Notes under the pieces: model-generated
Database searches by the model: none
The model's input: only the letters and a program-made list of their open reading frames with translations
What the model was told of the DNA's origin: nothing
Translations under genes and position numbers: made by a program
From: Lachnospiraceae bacterium
Lineage (GTDB): Bacteria; Bacillota; Clostridia; Lachnospirales; Lachnospiraceae
DNA length: 64,000 bases
Assembly (NCBI GenBank): GCA_021769135.1
Contig: JAETTM010000002.1
Span: forward strand, 1-64,000
Reading direction: 5' to 3'
Shown: piece after piece, positions 39,170-46,101 of the stretch
How positions within the stretch are numbered: position 1 is the stretch's first letter
Layout of the letters: each line of letters begins with the position of its first letter

Positions 39170-40636
39170 ATGATTGTTAAAATGAAAAATATAAAAGAGG
39201 TTGCTTCAATTCCTGAAAACAGGAAAGAAAAGGTGCTGCAGTTCGGCGAGGGGAATTTTATCCGGGCATTCGTGGATTGGATGATTGATGCTGCGAACAA
39301 ACAGGGCATATACGATGGGAGCGTGGTTGTCTGCCAGCCGATTCCGCAGGGGCTTGCGGATGTAATTAATGAACAAAACGGCGCATATACCGTGGTAATC
39401 AGGGATATGGAAGAAGGACGGATGAAGGAAGAGGTTATCGTAAACACATGTATCAGCCGCTGCATCAATCCGTATACGGATTACGATAAGCTGTTGGAGG
39501 TGGCCGTAAGCCCGGATTTGGAGGTCATTATATCGAATACAACGGAAAAGGGGATAGAGTACCGAAGCGAAGACAGGCTGGAGGATAAGCCCCAGGTTTC
39601 TTTTCCGGGGAAGCTGACTGCTCTGCTGTACAGGCGATTTATGGCCGGGAGAAAAGGGCTGCTGATTGTTCCGTTGGAACTTATAAATGATAATGGTTCC
39701 TTGCTGAAAACAATAATTTTAAAATATGCGGAACAATGGGAATTAGGAGAAGGGTTTATCGAATGGTTTGTCCGTGAAAACCATATTGTGAGTACATTGG
39801 TTGACAGGATTGTAACAGGATACCCCAAGGATGAAGCGGAAGAATTTGAAAAAAGGCTTAATTATCAGGATAAATTAATAGATACCTGTGAAAAATATAA
39901 CCTTTTGGCGATAGAAGGCCGGAAAGAACTGGCGGAAATCCTGCCGATTCATAAAACCGGGGCGAATGTAATATGGGCAGATGATATTACGGGATACAGA
40001 GAAAGAAAATTGTACATATTAAACGGCGCGCATAATGCTATTGGCCTGGCGGGATTTTATAGCGGCCATAAGTATGTTATAGATTTGATGCGGGATGATG
40101 CTTTCCGGGCATTTACGGAAAAGGTTGTTTTTGAAGAGATTGTTTCCAATTTTAAGGACAGGCAGCAGGCGGAAGGGTTTGCTAAAGACGTTCTGAGCCG
40201 GTTTTCCAATCCGTTTATCAAACATAATCTGATGCAGATTGCCATTCACGGATGCTCTAAGTTTATGCTGCGTTGTCTGCCCAGCATTCGATTATTTTAT
40301 GAAAGGACGGGAAGGATTCCGACGCTTCTGTCATTTTCCTTTGCCGCATTTATCCTTTTTTACAAAGGAGAGTTTGCGGATGGCATTTATTGGGGCACAA
40401 AAGAAGACGGCAGCCGCTATGAAATAAAGGACAGCGATGAAGTAATCAGGTTCTTTGCCAGGGTATGGGAAAATAATGATATTTCCGAAGCGGTTCATAA
40501 GGTATTGGCCAATACGGAATTCTGGAATGGTAAAGATTTGACGGAAATGGATGGGATGGAAGAGCTTGTTGTAAAAAATGTCCAATCCATAATGGAAATA
40601 GGAACAGCGAATACAATGAAAAGATTAATGGAGTGA
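39170..40636 (+). CDS. Tagaturonate/fructuronate reductase family (mannitol dehydrogenase superfamily)
   Basis: This 488-residue long-chain polyol dehydrogenase is closest in look to UxaB tagaturonate reductase: it opens with EKVLQFGEGNFIRAFVDWMI (NAD site), has VIISNTTEKGIEY, PLELINDNGSLLKTIILKY, the catalytic-lysine region FVRENHIVSTLVDRIVTGYP and the C-terminal KLYILNGAHNAIGL with RFSNPFIKHNLMQIAIHG. UxaB reduces D-tagaturonate to D-altronate. In this operon it sits between the transporter and two zinc dehydrogenases. The distinction from fructuronate reductase or another polyol dehydrogenase cannot be made by eye. Confidence 0.8.
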   Translation: MIVKMKNIKEVASIPENRKEKVLQFGEGNFIRAFVDWMIDAANKQGIYDGSVVVCQPIPQGLADVINEQNGAYTVVIRDMEEGRMKEEVIVNTCISRCINPYTDYDKLLEVAVSPDLEVIISNTTEKGIEYRSEDRLEDKPQVSFPGKLTALLYRRFMAGRKGLLIVPLELINDNGSLLKTIILKYAEQWELGEGFIEWFVRENHIVSTLVDRIVTGYPKDEAEEFEKRLNYQDKLIDTCEKYNLLAIEGRKELAEILPIHKTGANVIWADDITGYRERKLYILNGAHNAIGLAGFYSGHKYVIDLMRDDAFRAFTEKVVFEEIVSNFKDRQQAEGFAKDVLSRFSNPFIKHNLMQIAIHGCSKFMLRCLPSIRLFYERTGRIPTLLSFSFAAFILFYKGEFADGIYWGTKEDGSRYEIKDSDEVIRFFARVWENNDISEAVHKVLANTEFWNGKDLTEMDGMEELVVKNVQSIMEIGTANTMKRLME

Positions 40637-40658
40637 AACGGCTGAAGGAGAAAGGGTA

Positions 40659-41729
40659 ATGAGAGCAGTAGTGTTAAAGAAACCGGAAACGTTAGTAATC
40701 GAAGATATAAAAAGGCCGGAGGCGGATGAGGATTTTTTGATAGTAGCGCCTAAGGCATGCGGAATTTGCGGCAGCGATGTCAGGTATTATAAAGGGGAAA
40801 ACCCGTGGGCATTGCATACCCTCGGCAAAAATCTGCCCAACCCGCCCAATATTGTGCTGGGGCATGAATTTGCGGGTATTGTGGAACAGGTCAAAAACCC
40901 GGAGTATAAGTATCTGCTCGGAAAAAGAGTAAGCGTATTGGCATTCGATACATGTAAAAAATGTGAAGCGTGCCTCACCGACCAATATAATCTGTGCCAT
41001 AATACACAGCATATTGGCCATGGCGCGGGCTGGGGCGAAATGGATTATTATCCGGGCGGCATGGCGGATTATTGTCAGGTATGGAATACCCATGTGGTGG
41101 AATTGCCGGATTCGGTAAGCTTCAGCGAAGCAACCTTATTGGACCCGATTTCCGTAGGCATCCATGCCATATCTATTTCAAGGATTAAACCAGGAGATAA
41201 TGTTCTGGTGCTTGGAAGCGGGCCGGTTGGCCTTAGTATAGCCCAGGCAGTAAAAGGATTCGGCGCGGATAAGGTGGTTTGCACAGATATTTCTGAACAT
41301 TCTTTGAATATGGCCAGAAAACTGAATATTGATTATGCGGTAAACGTAAGAGAAGAGTCAGAAAAAGACGCAGTAAGTAAGGTATTCGGCAAAAAGGCGA
41401 ATGTCATTTTTGATACTATTGGCTCATCTAAAAGCCAAAGGGTTGGGCTGGAACTGCTGGCAGGCGGAGGAACCTTGGTGAATTTGGTGGCCAATCTGAC
41501 GGACTGTTACTATAGCCTTCAGGATTTAACGCCGGAAAAGAGAATTATCTGTTCGGCAAATAATAGGACAGAGGATTACTTATTAGGCCTTAAGTTTATT
41601 GAAAACGGTGTCATTGACGCGAAAGCAATGATAACGCATACCATACCGCTGGAAGATGTACAGAAAGGATTTGACATGCTTTTGGACAGGGAGGCCACAG
41701 GGGCTGTCAAAGTAGTTTTGGAAATATAG
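40659..41729 (+). CDS. Zinc-dependent MDR dehydrogenase (possible L-galactonate/L-gulonate 5-dehydrogenase)
   Basis: This 356-residue medium-chain dehydrogenase has catalytic zinc ligands (CGICGSDVRYY Cys; LGHEFAGIV His-Glu), a structural-zinc loop CKKCEACLTDQYNLC, and a Rossmann site VLVLGSGPVGLSIAQAVKGFG. The family includes sorbitol, L-threonine and L-galactonate/L-gulonate dehydrogenases. Beside a UxaB-like reductase, oxidation of an aldonate such as L-galactonate to tagaturonate would give a coherent two-step route; this is inference from context. Start ATG 40659 follows GGAGAAAGGGTA. Confidence 0.82.
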   Translation: MRAVVLKKPETLVIEDIKRPEADEDFLIVAPKACGICGSDVRYYKGENPWALHTLGKNLPNPPNIVLGHEFAGIVEQVKNPEYKYLLGKRVSVLAFDTCKKCEACLTDQYNLCHNTQHIGHGAGWGEMDYYPGGMADYCQVWNTHVVELPDSVSFSEATLLDPISVGIHAISISRIKPGDNVLVLGSGPVGLSIAQAVKGFGADKVVCTDISEHSLNMARKLNIDYAVNVREESEKDAVSKVFGKKANVIFDTIGSSKSQRVGLELLAGGGTLVNLVANLTDCYYSLQDLTPEKRIICSANNRTEDYLLGLKFIENGVIDAKAMITHTIPLEDVQKGFDMLLDREATGAVKVVLEI

Positions 41730-41804
41730 CACGGCATTCGCAGACGGCTGATTGGGTGAAACATAGCAAAGCTGCGGAGAAGCTGTTCGGAAATGAGAGG
41801 AATT

Positions 41805-42836
41805 ATGAAGGCATTAATAATTAAAAATAACAAGTTAGAGTACACAGATGTTCCAACCCCCAGTATAGGGAGTAATGAAGTTTTAGTAAAAGTTTCCGCC
41901 TGCGGCATCAGCGATAAAGATATTGACAATATACGGGCAGCGGGCAATGACGGAGTGATAGCGGGCAGTGAATTCGTAGGAACTGTGGTTAAGTCTGGAA
42001 ATCCCAAATATGAGGATATGATTGGAAGAAGAGTTGCCGTCATATCATATAATACATGCAAAGGTTGTGAATATTGCAGAAACAATCATGTAAACCTATG
42101 CGAAAACATTAAGCAAATCGGCAGTAGGACAGGCTGGGGCAAAAGGGAATTTTATCCTGGGGCAATGGCGCAATTTTGCCAGGTTTGGGCAGACCATTGC
42201 TACCCTCTGTCAGATAAATTAAGTGACGAAGAGGCAGCGCTGATGGAACCGATGGCGTTGGGCCTGGCAGCGGTGAGAAAAGCGGCAAGCATTACAGCGG
42301 AAGACACATTGGTAATCGGTGCGGGAACAGTTGGATTAAGCATCGCTCAACATTTAAAGCTTCAAGGAGCAAGAAGGGTATTTGTAATCGATATAACAGG
42401 AAAGTGTAAAGATGCTATAAAACAACTGGGCGGACTGATAGCTATTGATGCGAGCCAGAGCAATGCGGCAGAAATTATAAGAAACAATATTGGCGAAAGC
42501 GGTTGCCGCTCTGTCTTTGACACGATTGGAACCTGCGAAACCCAAAATTGGGCGCATAATGCGCTGGCAATCAAAGGAGAAATGATAACTACCGTTACCA
42601 ATACGGATACGCTTCCCTACAAGCTGATGTACTTCAGCGGGGAACGCAGCGTAACAAATATTATTACACCGCAGTACAAAGATATGTATGATACTCTGCG
42701 TTTGCTGGAAGCCGGAAAAATCATGGCGAAGCCATTGATTGAAGCAGTTTACCCAATGGAAGACTATAAGGAAGCCTTCCAACATAAGCTTCAAATGGCC
42801 GCTGGCAATGATGCTAAAATAGTGATTAAAATATAG
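41805..42836 (+). CDS. MDR dehydrogenase paralogue lacking the catalytic-zinc histidine
   Basis: This 343-residue protein is an evident paralogue of the preceding gene (GWGKREFYPGAMAQFCQVW matches GWGEMDYYPGGMADYCQVW). The structural-zinc loop CKGCEYCRNNHVNLC is intact and the nucleotide site VIGAGTVGLSIAQHLKLQG is present, but the His of GHE is Ser (AGSEFVGTV) and the Cys motif is CGISDKD. The protein may use another metal geometry, may be zinc-independent or may be inactive or regulatory. The start at 41805 follows GAGAGG; an in-frame ATG at 41793 overlaps that site. It is the last gene of the operon. Confidence 0.8.
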   Translation: MKALIIKNNKLEYTDVPTPSIGSNEVLVKVSACGISDKDIDNIRAAGNDGVIAGSEFVGTVVKSGNPKYEDMIGRRVAVISYNTCKGCEYCRNNHVNLCENIKQIGSRTGWGKREFYPGAMAQFCQVWADHCYPLSDKLSDEEAALMEPMALGLAAVRKAASITAEDTLVIGAGTVGLSIAQHLKLQGARRVFVIDITGKCKDAIKQLGGLIAIDASQSNAAEIIRNNIGESGCRSVFDTIGTCETQNWAHNALAIKGEMITTVTNTDTLPYKLMYFSGERSVTNIITPQYKDMYDTLRLLEAGKIMAKPLIEAVYPMEDYKEAFQHKLQMAAGNDAKIVIKI

Positions 42837-42964
42837 GCAGTGCAGCTATATTTAATATAATAAGGCCATCAAAAGGAACGGGCAGATGGGAGCAGTGTAA
42901 GTTTCCATATGCTTGTTTCTTTTTTGGCATAATTGTTTTTATGCTTTTTATAGATAAAATATGT

Positions 42965-42993
42965 TTGAAAATAGCGAACAAAAGTGTTATGAT
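42965..42993 (+). promoter_or_regulatory. Promoter of the type I toxin mRNA
   Basis: TTGAAA (42965-42970) and TATGAT (42988-42993) are 17 bp apart. The transcript would start near 43000, about 65 bases before the toxin start. Confidence 0.7.
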
Positions 42994-43066
42994 TAATGTT
43001 GGGATGAGTAATCGTGTTACAAGGTGGAAGCCTCCCTAACTTATATTGAGAAGGGAGGTGGTGCAG

Positions 43067-43162
43067 ATGGAGACATATGAAGTTTTAAGCCTGTTATTCT
43101 TGGGCGGTACATTCCTAGTTGCACTGCTTGCCTATGTAGATAGGAACAACAAGCGAAAATAA
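43067..43162 (+). CDS. Type I toxin, putative holin-like (TxpA/BsrG-like) small membrane peptide
   Basis: The 31-residue peptide METYEVLSLLFLGGTFLVAL then LAYVDRNNKRK has one membrane helix, an acidic N-terminus and a basic tail, the layout of Firmicutes holin-like type I toxins. A very strong AGGGAGGTGG site precedes the ATG. That site (43052-43058, AGGGAGG) can pair perfectly with CCTCCCT at 43031-43037 in the leader, hiding it in the primary transcript, as is common in this class. An antisense RNA gene converges on its 3' end. Confidence 0.75.
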   Translation: METYEVLSLLFLGGTFLVALLAYVDRNNKRK

Positions 43163-43248
43163 ATAAACCTACCTTGTACTTGGCCGTCGAGGTAGGTTTA
43201 TGAACTAACCAGGGGGCTAACCACTTTGTGGGCGGTTGCTCTTCCTAC
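43163..43248 (-). ncRNA. Candidate antisense antitoxin RNA of the type I module
   Basis: A minus-strand transcript starting about seven bases after the TATAAT at 43260-43255 would run from about 43248 to the hairpin at 43164, about 85 nt. It begins near AGGAAGAGCAACCGCCCAC and is fully complementary to the toxin mRNA 3' region if that reads to about 43255. Size and 3'-overlap resemble RatA and SR4 in Bacillus. Confidence 0.65.
43164..43200. terminator. Bidirectional hairpin shared by toxin mRNA and antitoxin RNA
   Basis: A perfect 10-bp stem TAAACCTACC (43164-43173) / GGTAGGTTTA (43191-43200) with a 17-nt loop lies just after the toxin stop. On the minus strand it is followed by TTTATTTTCG, suiting the end of the antisense RNA. 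On the plus strand a second hairpin plus TTTTTA near 43213-43255 may be the real mRNA end. Confidence 0.7.
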
Positions 43249-43254
43249 GTTTTT

Positions 43255-43283
43255 ATTATATGCCACATCTTATAAAATTTCAA
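43255..43283 (-). promoter_or_regulatory. Promoter of the antitoxin RNA
   Basis: On the minus strand TTGAAA (43283-43278) and TATAAT (43260-43255) are exactly 17 bp apart, stronger than the toxin promoter, as expected for an antitoxin RNA made in excess. Confidence 0.72.
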
Positions 43284-43368
43284 TCGGAAAATTTTTTGAT
43301 TGTTATACAAAAATCACCTTAACCATCCGTTTTACGGGTGGGGCAACTTATAAAACATTACATATGTA

Positions 43369-43397
43369 TTGATTTGATGATGAGTTAGCATTATAAT
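43369..43397 (+). promoter_or_regulatory. Promoter of the DinJ-like gene
   Basis: TTGATT (43369-43374) and TATAAT (43392-43397) are 17 bp apart, about 73 bp before the gene. The remaining gap from the toxin locus holds only the antisense-RNA promoter and A/T-rich DNA. Confidence 0.65.
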
Positions 43398-43469
43398 TAA
43401 TAAAAATACAGCAATCAGGAAGTAAATATTGAAAATTCAGGGGAAAAATATTCCGGAAAGGAGTTTATT

Positions 43470-43772
43470 ATGGCAAGCACAATTCAAGTGAGGGTGGATG
43501 ATGACTTGAAACGGAAATCGGATATGTTGTTTAAAGACCTTGGTACCGATACTACAACCGCAATCAGAATGTTTTTGACACAGGCGGTTGCAAATAACGG
43601 TTTCCCTTTTGAAATCAGGAAAAACAGCAGGACAGAATACAATCCATATGAGACAATGACAGAAGAGGAAATATTGGCAAAGCTAGAACGTTCCAGGAAA
43701 CATTGTGTGGAGGGACGATACCGTGAAGCGGATGAGGTGGTTGCTGGATTGAGGGGAAAATATGGATTATGA
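43470..43772 (+). CDS. RelB/DinJ-family antitoxin without an adjacent toxin
   Basis: This 100-residue protein has an N-terminal ribbon-helix-helix (STIQVRVDDDLKRKSDMLF, TTTAIRMFLTQAVANNGFPF), classic DinJ/RelB, and a C-terminal toxin-binding tail with MTEEEILAKLERSRK. GGAAAGGAG precedes the ATG. Antitoxins of this type are normally followed by a YafQ/RelE toxin; here the next frame (43769-43846, ATGA overlap) is only 25 residues without toxin features. It is therefore an orphan or a relic of a full module. Confidence 0.88.
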   Translation: MASTIQVRVDDDLKRKSDMLFKDLGTDTTTAIRMFLTQAVANNGFPFEIRKNSRTEYNPYETMTEEEILAKLERSRKHCVEGRYREADEVVAGLRGKYGL

Positions 43773-43851
43773 AAATAAGATGCTTTAGAATTTGCTGCTC
43801 TGGGGAATGGAACAATCGGATGACATGGCGGCAAAATATAATTTAGGAAAG

Positions 43852-43888
43852 CTATCGTGGAGAAAACATCTTCCCGATAGTTTTTTTA
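43852..43888 (+). terminator. Rho-independent terminator after the DinJ-like gene
   Basis: The outer stem CTATCG / CGATAG with an inner GGAGA / TCTTCC stem is followed by seven T. Confidence 0.75.
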
Positions 43889-44016
43889 CCGCCATTTCCC
43901 AGCATATGTCTCACGCGCCGGACAGGAGAAAAATTTAAAAAAAATGAACCAACCCCTTCCCCCAATGCTCTTATAGTCAGATACGTATCGGAAGGAACGA
44001 AAAGGAGCAAATAACC

Positions 44017-44616
44017 GTGGATGAAAAAGAACTGGTACGACGCATGAAGGCCGGGGATAAACAAGCCTTCGACGCCTTGTACGAAAAATACAAAAATATA
44101 CTTCTGCGTATGGCATACCTCGTAAGCGGCCAGATGTACGATGCGGAAGACATTGTACAGGAAACATTCGTAAAATGCTTTCTACACATCGGAGATTTGA
44201 GAAAGAATGACGGCTTTAAGCCATGGCTTTTTCAAATATTGTACCGCACGGCCTATGGCCATGGGAAAAAGCGCAGGCGGGAAATCCCGGAAGAAGACAT
44301 TGCCATACGGGCGGATGCCACCGACGGTATTACCTCTTTGGACCGGATTATACAGACAGAAACAGACCAAAAGGTAAAACAGGCGGTACAGTCATTGGAC
44401 TTTAAGCACAGGGCAGTGGTGGTATTATACTATTTTAACGAAATGCCCATGAAAGAAATTGCCCGTGTGTTGGGATGCACGGAAGGTACGGTAAAGTCCA
44501 GGCTGTTCGCGGCAAGAAAGAAACTGAAAGGAAAGCTGGTTATGTGGGAGGAAGGAGGCGCAAACCATGGCGAAAGCGAAGTCCGGGCAGAACACGGCAG
44601 ACTGTATTTCCTATAA
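44017..44616 (+). CDS. ECF-type RNA polymerase sigma factor
   Basis: This 199-residue sigma-70 family factor has region 2 (about 8-75; DKQAFDALYEKYKNILLRMA, YDAEDIVQETFVKCF) and region 4 (about 125-180; LDFKHRAVVVLYYFNEMPMK, GCTEGTVKSRLFAARKKLK), with no region 3. It starts at GTG behind AAAGGAGCAAATAACC. Its 3' end overlaps the next gene by 50 bp, a standard sigma/anti-sigma arrangement. The upstream stretch TGAACC (43945-43950) may be the -35 of an autoregulated promoter, but this is weak. Confidence 0.92.
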   Translation: MDEKELVRRMKAGDKQAFDALYEKYKNILLRMAYLVSGQMYDAEDIVQETFVKCFLHIGDLRKNDGFKPWLFQILYRTAYGHGKKRRREIPEEDIAIRADATDGITSLDRIIQTETDQKVKQAVQSLDFKHRAVVVLYYFNEMPMKEIARVLGCTEGTVKSRLFAARKKLKGKLVMWEEGGANHGESEVRAEHGRLYFL

Positions 44617-45478
44617 GGGTAAAAGCCGGGAGGGATTCCCGGAAAATGGAAATAAGGATGACTTTTGGGGAAATAACAGCGAATGGCAGCAGAATGACAG
44701 GATGCTGAAAAATTCCCTGCAAAACATCGGTATGCGTATAGAAGCCTCCGACCGCTTGAAACAGCGGATTGATGTTCAGATTGGGAATAGGTCAATGAAG
44801 GAGGAAGGAAAAATGAGGCATTTGAGTATAAAAAAAGTAGCGATAGGCGTAGCGGCGGCATGCCTTGCAGTGGGTATGGTAACCATCGCAGGCAGAGGGC
44901 TGGTGTCCATATCGGGCCACGGTTCTTCCAACCCGGATTATACGAAATTTGAAGATATGGGAAAGGCGGAATCGGCTATTGGCTACTCTATAGATGCGGT
45001 GGAAAATTTCAGCAATGGCTTCCAATTCGAGGGAATCAGAATTATTGAGCAGACCATGAATAGTGAAGCGGGAGAAGTATTGGGAGAACGCAAAGGGGTA
45101 AGCCTGGACTATGCCAAAGGAAAGGATGAACTGTCAGTCTATGTATCAAAGCTGTTCCCTGGGGAAAGCGAGGCTTCTGTTAATAGCGGAGAGTGGGATA
45201 AAATTTTAAAGGTAGGCGATATTACAGTGGGATACAGCAAAGACACTTATAAAGCGGTGCCGCCGGACTACGAACTGACGGAAGAGGATAAGGCAAATAT
45301 GGAGAAAGGGCATTTTCAGCTGGCCTATGGCACCGACCAAGTGGAGATTAGCCAATCCTATAATGTTGGCTGGATTAAGGATGGCATCCGGTATTCTATA
45401 ACCGGGTTTGACCTTTCCCAGAGCGGGGAGGAATTGCTGAATATGGCGAAGGAGATTATTGAAAGCGGGGCGGAATAA
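44567..45478 (+). CDS. Putative membrane-anchored anti-sigma factor
   Basis: This 303-residue protein has a cytoplasmic N-terminus of ~95 residues (MLKNSLQNIGMRIEASDRLKQ), one membrane helix (VAIGVAAACLAVGMVTIAG), and an extracellular beta-rich domain (FQFEGIRIIEQTMNSEAGEV, DITVGYSKDTYKAV). The overlap with the sigma factor and this topology support an anti-sigma role; the sensor signal is unknown. Start 44567 is behind GGAGGAAGGAGG. No zinc HxxxCxxC anti-sigma motif is present, so it is not a ZAS-type factor. Confidence 0.7.
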   Translation: MAKAKSGQNTADCISYKGKSREGFPENGNKDDFWGNNSEWQQNDRMLKNSLQNIGMRIEASDRLKQRIDVQIGNRSMKEEGKMRHLSIKKVAIGVAAACLAVGMVTIAGRGLVSISGHGSSNPDYTKFEDMGKAESAIGYSIDAVENFSNGFQFEGIRIIEQTMNSEAGEVLGERKGVSLDYAKGKDELSVYVSKLFPGESEASVNSGEWDKILKVGDITVGYSKDTYKAVPPDYELTEEDKANMEKGHFQLAYGTDQVEISQSYNVGWIKDGIRYSITGFDLSQSGEELLNMAKEIIESGAE

Positions 45479-45506
45479 AGAAAATAAAAACCTCTGAAAA
45501 GGGAGG

Positions 45507-45541
45507 ATGGCAAGTAAAGGTGTCTTTACTTGCCATTTATT
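45507..45541 (+). terminator. Rho-independent terminator of the sigma/anti-sigma operon
   Basis: A perfect 13-bp stem ATGGCAAGTAAAG / CTTTACTTGCCAT with loop GTGT is followed by TTATTAT. Confidence 0.85.
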
Positions 45542-45711
45542 ATGAAAAAGTTATTTAAAAAAGCAATTAACTCTGGCTGTCTTGTTATTGGCTTGCTGTG
45601 TATCTTATGAATTTAGTATACGGGAAATAAATGTCTAAAGAATGATAAGGAATTGAAGTTTTTTATAAATCAATATGAACAAATTATGAACGGAATAAAA
45701 TTTTACTTCAC

Positions 45712-45938
45712 AGGGAAATCAATTTTCATGGGCGGCACGGCGGGTGGTTCCTCCTGCGGGTGGCGCCCATGAAAATTGATTTCCGTAACAGTTCAGCCTT
45801 TCGGCTGCCTTGTTACGAAATCCGGCCATTTTGAGTTTTGCCTACGGCAAAAGGGCCGGATTCGTTGCCACATTTGCTCATTGGCACGGACTTTGCAGCC
45901 AGTGCAAAGTCCTGGGCTGAACTGTTACTGATTTCCCT
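45712..45938 (-). repeat. Family C element copy 2 joined to a 21-bp-stem palindrome
   Basis: The reverse complement of 45785-45928 matches 6804-6945 throughout, with 14-bp terminal repeats GTAACAGTTCAGCC / GGCTGAACTGTTAC. Directly to its left, 45714-45734 and 45764-45784 form a perfect 21-bp inverted repeat. The outermost AGGGAAATCA (45712-45721) also pairs with TGATTTCCCT (45929-45938), enclosing the whole unit. The 620-bp gap between the anti-sigma gene and the next gene contains only this, the terminator, and A/T-rich DNA. Confidence 0.85.
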
Positions 45939-46101
45939 ATTGCCAAGCCCCTTCCTCTTGTAATCCGTATTATGTATGTGCTATACTACAATGGTACATA
46001 ACCGAAAGTTTTATAGGTCGCAGATAGGAACAACAGCATTCCCCTGGAAAGCTTGAAGGTTCGTATGGCGAAACCGTAAATGGCGCGGCATGGAGGTTGA
46101 G

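Noticed and set aside
43769-43846. 25-codon frame overlapping the DinJ stop, considered as a truncated toxin
   Set aside because: Its sequence shows no RelE/YafQ-like strand or basic residues beyond chance.
43945-43980. TGAACC...TATAGTC as an ECF-sigma autoregulatory promoter
   Set aside because: The -35 fits a generic ECF pattern but the -10 cannot be assigned without knowing this sigma factor's specificity.
45542-45610. 22-residue signal-peptide-like frame MKKLFKKAINSGCLVIGLLC
   Set aside because: No ribosome-binding site (the bases before it form a terminator stem) and nothing follows the hydrophobic stretch; likely a gene-end relic or chance.
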